64,000 nt of DNA, taken from Seminavis robusta. Taxonomy: Eukaryota; Bacillariophyta; Bacillariophyceae; Naviculales; Naviculaceae. The notes below the pieces were generated by a model. The model saw only the letters and a program-made list of their open reading frames with translations, made no database searches and had not been told where the DNA came from. The first letter of the stretch is position 1; each line of letters starts with the position of its first letter. Location of the stretch: contig CAICTM010000149.1 in assembly GCA_903772945.1 (NCBI GenBank), positions 1 to 64,000 of the forward strand, given 5' to 3'. The translations under genes were made by a program, and so were the position numbers. Positions 53,794 through 64,000 of this stretch are shown here, piece by piece.

Positions 53794-55971
53794 ATGCTTT
53801 GGTCAAAGAGTCAAACCATAGGATTATTCTCCGACAGGATACCCCAACGGAGGGTGATCCTGTTAACTCTGTCGTCCATGATTTGCTCGCTTGGCTTTCG
53901 CGGTGTTCATGCCTTTTCCGTCATTCCAACAAGTTCAGTAAAAGCAAGCAGCAGAGCCACTGCAAAATTTTTGCCATGGAGACAAGGCACAAGATTGATG
54001 CAAACGGATACTGATGATGACGATTGGATGGAAGACGATGAGGTACTGCTCGAACGAGTTCCCCAATCTCAACTGCAAGATCTCTGCCAGCAACTCAACT
54101 TGACTACTGAAGGAACCAAAGAGGAATTGTTGCTGCGACTACGAGCTCACGCCAAGCAACAAATTGCATCCGAACAGAATTTACAAAGGGATCGAAAAAT
54201 GCGTGTGGAAGCAGGGGGCAATGATGATTCTCGAGAACGCCATGAGATTGTCGGTTCAGACAACTTTTTCGAGTCAGGCGAGGAAGAAGAAGGGTTCTTT
54301 TATCTCGAGTTGCCCACGACAATCCAAAAGGAAGGCAACCAAGAAAACAATAATATCCAAAAGCAACAGCAACAACAAGCAAAGAAACACACACGAAAAC
54401 CCGTTGTCACGCAAAGTGACGTACTCGCTCCGCCACCTCCTCCTCCCGGTACCCCTGTCAATGAACATGGGGAACGAATTGTCACGGTCTATTCCACAAC
54501 TGATCACAATGATCTGACAGGTGTGGCGGCAGCACAACCAGGTCAGGCAGCCATGTCGGGAATGGATCCCATGGCAGCTGGTTCCTCGTCTGAATCTCAA
54601 CCGTGGGATATGGATCAAACCAACAGTCACAAGGTGGCAACAACTAGAGAATTGGAACAAGCCAAGGAAACGGTGACCGAACTGGTCCAAACATTGCTCG
54701 CCATGACGGGGGCTCCCGCCTTTTCGCATTTTGATGTACCAGAGGAGCTGCTCGTCGAGGATGTCATGTCCAAGAGCAAGGACGAATTGGATTCGTACAC
54801 GGCTTCGGTGGTGTCCAAGAACAACAATAACAATTTCGACAAAACAGCTACGTTTGGATTTGATCCTTCCAGAGTTCCTGGTCATCTGTTGACCGAAGCA
54901 TCTCAGGCACTTCGAGCCAATCGGGGACAAGTTTTGCAAGAAGTCTTGCGAGAGTTTGAAATTCAGGCTGTAGGCCAAGACGGTATGGCGGGGGACAAGG
55001 TAGAAGACGGCGGTGGTCACTTTAAGGAAGTGGCCAAAGTAAGAGCCTTTTTGGAGGGATTTCGGCGCGCTCAGGTCCGCAAGGCTTCGAGAGATACCGT
55101 GACTTTCCTCTTGGACAAGCTGGTGTCGGAAGGCGTCGAAGGGCTGGATCTGACTCTGGCTACCATGACGCGGAGCAATGACGATTCGGCCAGTGAGGTC
55201 GATTCGTACGAGCTTAACGATTCTCTCATTAGCTATTTGAGTGATATCATTCGTGACCAGGAAAAGAAGGTCGACCGGCTGAAGAATGGTCAAATAAAGG
55301 AGGAGGCAGAGACCCGTACAGTCTATGACGTGAACGATGATCCCATCAATAAGCTTTGGAACCAAACTACTGGAGACGACGGAGAGTCCATCGAGTCTAT
55401 CAATCCCAAGGATCCAAAAGTACAGCAGATCCTCCAGCAAGAATTGAAAAGGGGAGAGCAGGGACAAGTGGCGATTGAAAATTCCATTTTGGTTCACAAC
55501 GAGCCCATTCCAGAAACAGCACCTGAAAAGATGCTGCTATTGCTAGGCTTGCTCCGTGAGCGGTTAAAGACAGAAGCAGCGTTTGCCAACGATGAACGAA
55601 GTAGAAACCTCCGAGTTTTGGCGTACTGTTTGAAATGCAGGTCCGAGCTGGATCAAGAAGAGTTGATCATGAAAGGCCTAGGATCTTCGGTGGATGTAAG
55701 TCTACGTTTGTTTCGGCAAACACAGATACTTTTCGTTTTCATTCGTATCTCAATCTGTACTCGTCTCTCGCTTGCCTCGAAACCAAAACAGAAACTGGAC
55801 TCTTTCTTGGAGCTCGTAGCCAGCTCAATCGAGTATGCTGAAAGCACCTCTCATCAGCTCCAGCCAGCCAAGCACATGCCCCTCAACGTGAAGGTCCTCA
55901 AGAGGATCCTGAAGCTCACGGAAACCATACGAGAAAAACGTGTATGGAAGTCTGCCGGGCTTAAGCCTTAG
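53794..55971 (+). CDS. SAP-domain protein, probably plastid-targeted
   Basis: Two exons, 53794-55695 and 55792-55971. The 96-nt intron has no stop in frame, so an unspliced version would also translate; spliced length is 693 residues. A hydrophobic N-terminus (I-L-L-T-L-S-S-M-I-C-S-L) leads to G-V-H-A-F-S-V-I-P, a diatom plastid-entry motif at 37-45. A SAP helix-extension-helix lies at about 87-120 (V-P-Q-S-Q-L-Q-D-L-C-Q-Q-L, G-T-K-E-E-L-L-L-R-L). Then Gln/Lys and Pro-rich linkers and an extended helical C-terminal half (residues 280-690). The SAP domain suggests nucleic-acid binding, perhaps organellar. No enzyme motif seen. Divergent from the DUF6824 gene. Confidence 0.78.
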   Translation: MLWSKSQTIGLFSDRIPQRRVILLTLSSMICSLGFRGVHAFSVIPTSSVKASSRATAKFLPWRQGTRLMQTDTDDDDWMEDDEVLLERVPQSQLQDLCQQLNLTTEGTKEELLLRLRAHAKQQIASEQNLQRDRKMRVEAGGNDDSRERHEIVGSDNFFESGEEEEGFFYLELPTTIQKEGNQENNNIQKQQQQQAKKHTRKPVVTQSDVLAPPPPPPGTPVNEHGERIVTVYSTTDHNDLTGVAAAQPGQAAMSGMDPMAAGSSSESQPWDMDQTNSHKVATTRELEQAKETVTELVQTLLAMTGAPAFSHFDVPEELLVEDVMSKSKDELDSYTASVVSKNNNNNFDKTATFGFDPSRVPGHLLTEASQALRANRGQVLQEVLREFEIQAVGQDGMAGDKVEDGGGHFKEVAKVRAFLEGFRRAQVRKASRDTVTFLLDKLVSEGVEGLDLTLATMTRSNDDSASEVDSYELNDSLISYLSDIIRDQEKKVDRLKNGQIKEEAETRTVYDVNDDPINKLWNQTTGDDGESIESINPKDPKVQQILQQELKRGEQGQVAIENSILVHNEPIPETAPEKMLLLLGLLRERLKTEAAFANDERSRNLRVLAYCLKCRSELDQEELIMKGLGSSVDVSLRLFRQTQILFVFIRISICTRLSLASKPKQKLDSFLELVASSIEYAESTSHQLQPAKHMPLNVKVLKRILKLTETIREKRVWKSAGLKP

Positions 55972-56666
55972 CTCCGCGGTTCCTTGTTCCTTCCACCTTA
56001 CTAAAATAACTTGATTTTGTCAGTGTGTGCTGCTCCGCTCCCAAATAAATAAATAATAGGTTGAGAGTCACTTCTGTAGGGTCCTTTCTTGGTACGCCAA
56101 AGCCATGCTACCGGCCCCGGGCTCCCCACGAGGTGCCATCTATCGAGTCAAAGGGAACGGCACCATGAAACGAAGGGATCTGATCTACATGTACTTTTTA
56201 GATGGACCCAGAGAAGGAATTGCTGGAGTGGCCCAACTGGTTTGCTATTCTATTCCGTTTGCCGTACCCCGCGAATAGCAAACCGCGCAATAGTTTGACT
56301 GGGCATTCCCTCTTCTAGCTAGCCAGAAATTATGTAGAATGCCATCATGTTTTGCCAAGGGAAAACCCAGGTTTCTCGAGGTAATATGCAATACGATAAG
56401 CCAATAGTTGCCTCGTTTATTTTAGTCGATTTAACATTAGATGAATACTGGGGATATTAAGACAACAACGACATTAAGGCGCAGCTAGGAGTGTGCAGAT
56501 GGTCTTCTCTTACAATACCGATGATAATTTGACAGCCATCCAACCAACACGGACGTAAGCAGTACGTCGGAACAGAGTAAGCGCAAGTCCAAAATGCGTT
56601 GGTGAAGTGGTCTCCAATCAACGAGCTCTCAGACGTGGAAATTGTTGTGGAAGACCCATTGCCGGT
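55972..56666. other. Intergenic; nothing recognised
   Basis: Short unsupported frames only. Confidence 0.5.
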
Positions 56667-57216
56667 TTAGGGGTTGAGGTTCTTTGGTGCGGTTTCTTTC
56701 GATGGGGTCTTTGCCTTGCTAGCGGGCTTCTCCGCCTTTTCCGGAGGTGGGATCTTATCCAAAGACACAGGCCGACTAAGCACCATCAGCAATGTTCCAG
56801 TGTTGTATTTCATGCCTCCCTTGACGCTGTCGTGGATCACATTCATCAAGTCAACCCAGTGCTTTTCATCTTCTCGTGCCATGCGGGAGTATCCCTTGTT
56901 GGAAATGTAGTTAAACGCCTGATCGATGGGTATATGGATAGATAACGGGGAAACAATGGGATTCCAGAGGTTAGCACTCGACTCAGCTCCTCCCGCGATA
57001 CAGGTCACCAAAGATCTTTCATAGAAGACTACCTACCTCCTCGAAGAAATCAAAGTACACGCGATTTCCTTGCTCCTCGCGGACGAGGAAATCCCCCTTT
57101 TCAAAACCGGCGGAGATGGTGGCGATGTTGATGCAGTTGCTATCGGGCATGATTGCCATTTCCTTCGCTTCGTCCATACTACTTTGATGATTGGGTTGCA
57201 CAGATAGAGGTTGCAT
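56667..57216 (-). CDS. Small two-exon protein of unknown function
   Basis: Exons 57216-57037 and 56918-56667 (GT-AG, frame kept, 143 residues); an internal ATG at 57177 (M-D-E-A-K-E-M) may be the real start. The core reads N-I-A-T-I-S-A-G-F-E-K-G-D-F-L-V-R, then Y-F-D-F-F-E-E-A-F-N-Y-I-S-N-K-G-Y across the splice, E-D-E-K-H-W-V-D-L-M and a G-T-L-L-M-V-L strand. The tail is Lys/Pro/Ala-rich. No family recognised. The clean join across the intron is the main support for it being a real gene. Confidence 0.6.
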
Positions 57217-57728
57217 TCTCTTTGCAAATGAAAGGGGACTGTTTGATCCTGTGCTGTGGAGGGACGACTGTGGCCAGACACTGATCGCCGAGATGGCAGG
57301 CACAACGGAAAATCATGCATACTTAAGGAGCGTTATCGCCCTCTTAAGAAAGTCATCACTGAATCCTCTGTTTGAACGAGTGGTGCATCGGCTGCCTTGG
57401 CCTGCTGGCGCTACAAAGATATATTGTTGTTTCCAAGCTTGAATAGCTCGATTGGTTTCGTGTGACTGCCATTCCTGCGCTTGGGAGAGAATCGAATCGA
57501 ATGAATCGAATCAAGACCTTGGTTTCAGGTCATGTGGCCCGGTTGTCCCCACACAAGAGCATGTTTCAATGTATTCCGGCCTCGCTGCAGTACAATACTG
57601 CACGGGGAGGGAAAGTGATCATGGTTGGAACAACAACAGGAACAGAATGGCAATTATTTACTGCGATTAAATGATATTTAGATTGCTTGCTTTGTAGTGG
57701 CATCGCGCCACTGTCATTGTCCAGCTGC
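57217..57728. other. Intergenic; nothing recognised
   Basis: Lies between the small unknown gene and the 3' end of the asparagine synthetase gene. No feature recognised. Confidence 0.5.
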
Positions 57729-59831
57729 TCACGCCTTGGCTTTCTTCTTTGCTGGTTCGCTGACCTTGTCGTCTGCCTCAAAGTGGTCGCCGTAGGCAGA
57801 ATCGTGAACGCCAGCAGCACGGCCACTGGGATCGGCACGTTGACTAAAGCTCTCGTCCCAGGCCATGGCACGTTCCGTAGAGCATGCAATCGACTTGCCT
57901 CCAGGGACAGTCTTCTCGGCAGCTTCACCGGGGAAGAACTCTTCGAAAATCATGCGGTATCGGTAGCCTTCCTTGGTTGTTGGTGTGTTGTGAGGGAAAC
58001 GGTTCTTGGCAGAGGCAAACATTTGATCCGAAACTTCCTTCTCGGCAACATCCTTGAGGTGATCAACCCAGCCGTAACCGACACCTGAAAAGGATGAAAC
58101 AGGTGTTGCCATGAGCTCTCTTGCAGAAGAGACACGTCACCGAATCAGCGCCAACCATGACTTACCATCGCTGAATTGTTCCTTCTGCCTCCACAAGATG
58201 TCCTCTGGGAGGTATGGATCATCAGGGGTATCAAAGGCCTTTCGCATGGCCCATTTTTCAATTCGTTTGTCGGCTGGTGCCACTCCTGGGCCTGTATGGA
58301 TCATTTTCTCTTCTGGATCTAGGTTCATTGCCACGTCCAAGAAATCGGCATCCAAGAATGGAACACGGGGTTCCACACCCCATGCACTCATGGCTTTGTT
58401 GCAACGAAGGCAATCATACATGTAGAGACGGCTCAATTTGTCAATGGTTTCGTCCATGAATTCTTGTGCATTGGGAGCCTTGTGGAAGTAAAGGTAGCCT
58501 CCAAAAACCTCGTCGGCACCTAAACATTGTTGTTTTGGTTGTTGAACGGCCACATAATCATGATAAAACCAGAAAGTTAGAACATCCCCGAAAAGCTGCC
58601 AAAAACCGGTTCTCTGTATAACTGCTTGGTACATACCTTCTCCACTCAGAACCATCTTGATTCCCATTGCCTTGATCTTTCGGCTCATCAAGTACATGGG
58701 TGTGGAAGCACGGATCGTCGTGACATCGTAGGTTTCCAGAGCACGGATGACATCCCGCACCGAATCGGCTCCTTCCTGCATGGTGTACGTGTAGGCATGA
58801 TGGATGGTTCCCAAAAAATCTGCAACCTTTTTCGCAGCCTCCAGATCAGGGGCTCCTTCCAAACCAACGGTAAAGGAATGGAGCTTGGGGAAAGATGTGG
58901 AACGACGACTAATGTTACGAGCACAAATTGCGGCCACAAGCGAGGAATCCAAACCTCCCGAAAGCAGCACACCCCATGGCACATCTGACATCATACGACG
59001 TGTCACGGAACGTTCAAACGCGTGACGCAACGCATCCTGAAGGAAGAAAGTGTGAAAGGCAAATAATAGGAGAAGATAATACTGCCGTGAGTCGCAGGGG
59101 CAAAAAATTGGGTCTTTGGATACCCCACAAATTTATTTATGATAACATACCGCTTGGAATTTTTGTTTGGGGAGAGGGACACCTGGCTTCATTTCAGGGG
59201 CCCAGGTGGGAGTGAACCACCGCTCGAAAGTTCCTGCCTTGGGTCCCTTGTTGGTGTAGCAATGTCCTGGAGGGAATTGCTGGAATTTGGTACATTCTCC
59301 AATAAGACTCTTCATTTCAGAAGCCACGTAGACGGATCCATCATTTCCCCAACCAATGTAGAGAGGTGTGATTCCAATATGATCACGAAAGATAAAGAAG
59401 CAATCCTTGTTGCGATCATACATGATAACACTGAACATACCACGAAGGCGGCGGGGAAGTTCAATGGTGGGACCGTGTTCATTGTATAGCGGCAAGATCA
59501 CTTCACAATCAGACCCAGTCTGGGGGGTATAAGGATCCTTGAGCTCGTGGTAAAGTTCCTTGTAGTTGTAAATTTCACCATTGGCCGCCACAATAATAGA
59601 CCCATCTTTGGAAACCAAAGGCTGAGATCCAGATTCTGGATCCATAATGGCGAGACGTTCATGAGCAATACCATGTGGCAACTTGATGTTCTTTGTGGGG
59701 TCTGCTTCAATAACCTTGTACCCAGACCAATCAGGGCCACGATGACGAAGACGGGAAGAACATGAGATGAGCTCCTTGCGAAGCTCGGCTTCTGCCAGAC
59801 TTGAAGAGAAAATTGCAAAGATGCCACACAT
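57729..59831 (-). CDS. Asparagine synthetase (glutamine-hydrolysing)
   Basis: Four exons: 59831-59151, 59036-58637, 58519-58166 and 58084-57729; 596 residues, frame kept at each GT-AG join. Starts M-C-G-I-F, with Cys2 as the glutaminase nucleophile after Met removal. Class II glutaminase landmarks include [24 protein letters not shown] and a G-S-D-C-E motif. The synthetase half has the PP-loop S-G-G-L-D-S-S (about 253-259), [12 protein letters not shown] and P-R-V-P-F-L-D. It makes asparagine from aspartate, glutamine and ATP. No targeting sequence, so cytosolic. The Lys-rich C-terminus (A-K-K-K-A-K-A) is like other eukaryotic AsnB proteins. Confidence 0.95.
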
Positions 59832-60866
59832 CGTCTGTCAATCAAAAATATATGGATGGAAACAAATTTAAACCTACTAGGTCTAGCTAGTAGCTATTGG
59901 AGGCAATCTTCGTGAAGTTTCAAGCAAGCAACGTGGTGTGTGCAAGTTTGCTTTCTTGTGCTTGTTCCGATGATCGTTGTGGCCTCTTTCTTGAAGTTGC
60001 ACAACATACCAAGAAAAATGAGCGGCTACCGTACTGCGGCCGTCCATCCCTTGATTGGGTTGTGTTTCAGATTTTTTCTTCCGAGTGTCACATTCCACCT
60101 TGTGATTGGCTCAAACTAATCCTGTTAGGGACTGCGAAAGATACTGAGTGACGTTTCCAAAAAACAGGTTCCGGAACCGAACTGGTGCTTTGAATTCTGT
60201 AGTTTCAGTGTTCTGATTGAATGATCAATCTAAAGAGCAAGGTCACCACAGGCCAGTACGGTACCGGTGGGCCAGGTACAAGGGTACCAACTTTTGGATT
60301 TGTGCTATGAGAGATGCTACCAGGTACCAGAGACTAGAAGCATTGCAACACTGGAAGCATATTCTAGCTAGCTAGGGTTGCTCGACCTGGGATGTTGCCT
60401 TCGGTGGTACCTTTACACCTCAACTCTTCAAAAACGTATGAGCTTGCGTTTGCTGTGCGGTACCGGTATCCCATCCCACACCCGAGGAGAGAGGTGCCAG
60501 TTGGCCTGAAGAATGAATCTGCAGGTCTCTCCTCTACGCTTTATTGTCGCAGAGTTGATCAAAGGCCTTACTGTGACTCTCGACGGGAATGTAATAGCTA
60601 GCAGACTGAACCACCTTTCTTTTTTTGCACGGTCCAGGAAGGTTGTCGGGGTGGAACTCGCTCGAAACGGGCTACAACAAATGTCCGGGCACTTTGCACG
60701 ACAGGCTACCATCCGAATGCAAGCCACTTGTTGTCAAGGAAGACGTCGTCGTGTCAATCCGAGCACAAATTGACGATCGATGAAAGCTTGTTCGGCAGCC
60801 TCGAGTTCAGCTCCCGTCAAAACTATTTCCGGGTGGCCTGCAACGAACACTGTTGCCTCGCCAGGT
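59832..60866. other. Intergenic; nothing recognised
   Basis: Upstream of the asparagine synthetase gene and downstream of the TMEM94-like gene. Contains a TACCGGTA copy at 60461 and nearby GGTACC variants. Short frames are unsupported. Confidence 0.5.
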
Positions 60867-63800
60867 CTACCTCGGGCTCCACATACCAAGCCTGTCACGG
60901 AGCAACAACAACAACAACAAAAGAGAGATGAGAGTTGGTCTGATGCCCTAAAGAAAGACAGGATGAAGATGAACGTACCGTGTCTCAAACTGAAGCCGTC
61001 GAAGCTTCTCGGCGCGCATTTCTTGCTTCCGGTCAGTCAGTTTCAAATACTCGTTCCAGGCAACGCACATTGGAGGCATGGCAAGAGCCAGTACAAAGAA
61101 ATACCACGGCAAAGCTGCAAAACTGCCTCGCTCCACGGATGCCGCAAGGATGATTGCAACCAGCCCTAAACCAAGGACGACGGAGTACGCCCATAATCGA
61201 TTTCCTCTCCAGGGCGGTAACTCTTGTATTGGCATTGTTCCGTGCACAAAGGTTGCAGAAACTACGACTGTGCACAGGATCAGTTCAGCCAGGACAAAGG
61301 AGCCGGCAGACATGCGTGCTGCTCCGGAGTACTCTTTCATTGCGTCGCAGCGCACAAGCTTTGCCCAGTCCCCGGGGCCAATGGCACCAGAACAACGAGT
61401 GCGTACAAACTCAGGTTCGAACGCAATCATCAATTCTCCCAGAGCAATGAGGTGCAGCAGCTGAGGCAAGATGGCCGGAAGCACTGACTTTAGCAATGTG
61501 GAGGTGAAAAGTCGTCCTCTCTCATTCCTGCCGAAAGTGATCGATTGGTCATTCTTTGGCGGTACTCGATTCATAATGTCCTTGTCAGGATCGCTCCATC
61601 CCACTGTGAATCCAATCAACGGTAGTAGGACGAGGATATAAAAGACGGCTCCCATGCTTGGAACATATGGCAGGGCCGTTGACACCGCACAAGCTGAGAA
61701 AAGCATGAAGAAGGAAAAGGATAAGCAAGCCGAAATGTAGAAATGGACAGCCGCGACTGCTGCCTCTAATGCAGCGCGTCCTTGGGCAATGATACTCGGT
61801 ATGTGTGACGATGATGTGGCACCACGCAGCCGAAACACACACGAGTGCGACGAGATAGCACTGACGAAGGAGACCTCCGATGGCAGCACCTTGTTGTAGA
61901 CGCTTGGGAGGGAAATGTTGATGGGAAGAGGAGAGCTCTCGAGGCTCTCGGTGAAGATATCGATTGCAACAGAAATGTCAGCCGTTGAAAAGATTCCACA
62001 GTTTCTTGGTAGGTGAGAAAGGCCCACAGCGATGACAGTATCATGATATTCCTGGAACGTCTCAACCTACAAGTAATCAACAAGATTAGGCACAAATTCA
62101 CACATGTCGTCGACACTGACGGTGTCATTATACTCACCATTCCTTTGGTTGTTTCCTTGGTGACATCGGTGAACAAGCTCACGAGTAGCGGCACGTTATC
62201 CACTTCTTCGAGGTGCTTCCTAACATTGTCAAGTCCGTGGGGGAGCTGTACCGAGTGATTTTTAAGCTTTGAGGACTACGTCTTCACGAGCAAGATGGCT
62301 GTCGACTTCACGAAACCTCACCTTTGCATTGACATCCCAATCGGCGTAATCTGAAACCATTCTATGGGGATCGTCTTCGCCGTCTAGCGGCCTCAACGAT
62401 ATTGCGCAGTTCCACGCAACGTCAATGCCCATCTGAGATGCTGTTACGCAAACCGATCAAGATTAGCGACATACAGCTTGAACAACGCGCACATTCGAAC
62501 GAAGCAAGCAAAGTCCATCACCATTGACGTGAACCACTCACCGAGTTCCTTTTGTCTCCTCATGTTTCTGGGAGAAAAATAAACAAACCTCACCCCAGCG
62601 TCACTCAGGGTGCACAACAGATGTTGAATCTCCTTGCGAGGGATCACCAACGAGCCAAGAACCCCGAGAAAGATTTGGTTGTTGATTAGAGACCACTCTT
62701 CTGAGAGTGTCTTGTCCTTCAGCGATATTGGGCCTTTGATTGCTGGACGATTGGTATTGTCAAGTAGGTAGGTCTAAGTCCGAAGTCCGAAGAATGTGAG
62801 AAGACGATAAGCAACAACTACATCATCGAGTTGTTCAATCACATACCGATGGGCCGTCACGGCCTAGCCTGTTCTCCACGGTGTATGGAATGGGGGCGTA
62901 ACTGAATGCACTCACGTCAAGATCAGCAAGCTTCCAGCTTCTGCTTGTTTCCAGAATCGTGGCCCTGTCTGCAGACGCAAGAGGGAGAATTGTTGAGTTC
63001 TCACCCTGCCACGCTTCATGGCAGAGTGTCGTGACAACTTCGGGGTCTCCGGCTGTCAAAAGCTGATACGCATTCGACCTAGAATCTCTAACAATCACAG
63101 AAGTGGAGTCTGGGCGAAGGAGTCCCCACCATCTCGCTTCCTCGGACCCCCTTTCGTGAGGATCCATCTCAAGTCGTTCCTTGACGAGCTGGCTGGATAT
63201 TACGTGCAATCGTAGGCATTCTGTGAAGGGACTAATATCTCCGTGAATTCCATACGAGTTTGGGTTCTGCGAGAATCCAATGCAATTGGCAAGAGAAACC
63301 AGTTGATGACTGCGACGCTCGGCACAAATCAGTTCCACGAGGGACTCCCGTGCTTCCTGCAAATCTTCTGGATGACTCTTCTTTGCTGATACTGCATCAT
63401 CGTAAACAGCAAAAGTTTGGCCATGAACCTTGTCGTCAATTTCTCCAATCTTGAGACATGCAAGGCCAATACACTATGTCGCAGGACCACTTAGAGCAAT
63501 TCAATCGGGCAACACCCACAAGAGCAACGAAACAATGGATAACTTACTTTCAATGCCGGCAAATGCTGCCACCAATTAGGATCCTCAAATTGAACTTCTT
63601 GATCAACAGGAAGCATATGCTCTGTTTCGTCGCCATTTCCGCGAGACTCAGAAGGAGTTCGTTTTGGTTTGCGACGCAGACGAAATAGGTTTTTCTTCTT
63701 GCGTTGTCGACTGGAGTCCTCAGCATGCATATCTTGCATATTATCAGAATCTGTGTCTGAATCATGATCATTCATATCTTTGTTCCTCTTTCTAGACGAG

Positions 63801-64000
63801 GAGGCATCCACCGTGCTTTCATCCCCGCTCTCCTCCCCATCTTCATATATCGGGCACATGTCCAATAGCTTGAGCCCTTTGCCAGATGGAATCAATAGCT
63901 GTTGGGGGAGCGAACTGGGCTCGCATGCTAGCTCATCGTCCACCATGGTGAAGGCCGTAGCTACACCCAACTTTTCCAGCAAGTACACGGATGCGGGTGG
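60867..64000 (-). CDS. TMEM94/ERMA-like P-type ATPase-related membrane protein, 5' end missing
   Basis: Seven exons in view, with the gene continuing past the right edge: 64000-63548, 63473-62847, 62773-62542, 62440-62322, 62245-62138, 62066-60979 and 60901 region to 60867 (acceptor just before 60891). The last exon is tiny and changes the C-terminus to L-G-M-W-S-P-R. TMEM94-like blocks: F-E-D-P-N-W-W-Q-H-L-P-A-L-K, G-V-R-F-V-Y-F-S-P, M-G-I-D-V-A-W-N-C-A-I-S-L, N-V-P-L-L-V-S-L-F-T-D-V-T, A-D-I-S-V-A-I-D, followed by several C-terminal membrane helices (for example F-F-M-L-F-S-A, F-Y-I-L-V-L-L-P-L-I-G-F). Human TMEM94 is reported as an ER magnesium pump-like protein. The P-domain hinge resembles P-type ATPases, but the phosphorylation site would lie in the missing part. 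Confidence 0.85.

Noticed and set aside
60734-60988. Independent minus-strand ORF
   Set aside because: It spans the final intron and last exon of the TMEM94-like gene, whose true last exon uses another frame.

Overview
The window looks like nuclear DNA of a diatom (stramenopile alga), probably a pennate species. The evidence is bipartite plastid targeting signals with an A/S-A-F motif (SSAF, KAF and HAF in three genes), a Psb31/PsbQ-like lumen protein, a DUF6824-type protein, short GT-AG introns of about 75-120 nt, and abundant Ty1/copia, Ty3/gypsy, piggyBac-like and Harbinger-like elements. There is no bacterial-style operon structure. Intron positions were read by eye from GT-AG sites that restore frame and family motifs. 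No species assignment is possible from sequence alone.

Positions 1 to about 8.4 kb hold degraded mobile DNA: a copia-type integrase fragment, a split minus-strand ORF that shares an inverted duplicate with it, two long direct repeats without coding content, short tandem arrays and a FAR1/MULE-like fragment.

Positions 8.42-23.71 kb are a nested transposon block. A minus-strand Ty3/gypsy element (LTRs at 8423-8835 and 21246-21667) is split by an 8.9-kb piggyBac-like element (10188-19076) flanked by CTAG. Its transposase gene is in turn split by a 3.2-kb Harbinger-like element (14025-17234) flanked by TCA. Removing each insert with one copy of its flanking duplication restores the host reading frame. 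The piggyBac-like element also carries two divergent accessory ORFs. A second, oppositely oriented Ty3 fragment (RNase H, integrase, LTR) abuts the first element.

Positions 23.7-29 kb are mostly non-coding, with a tandem pair of small ankyrin-like genes, the second one broken.

Positions 29-40.1 kb form a cGMP signalling locus. A soluble H-NOX/HNOBA guanylate cyclase on the minus strand is transcribed away from a 13-exon receptor cyclase on the plus strand. The receptor combines a PhnD-like binding domain, a filamin-like domain, a transmembrane helix, a kinase with complete catalytic motifs, and a cyclase.

Positions 40-64 kb are ordinary gene space: a tandem repeat, two paralogous unknown genes, TSR3 (rRNA acp transferase), an ankyrin protein, the Psb31-like lumen protein, a plastid DUF1997-like protein, a head-to-head DUF6824/SAP pair, a small unknown gene, asparagine synthetase and the 3' part of a TMEM94/ERMA-like P-type ATPase-related membrane protein running off the right edge. 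Intergenic DNA is rich in the 8-mer TACCGGTA.
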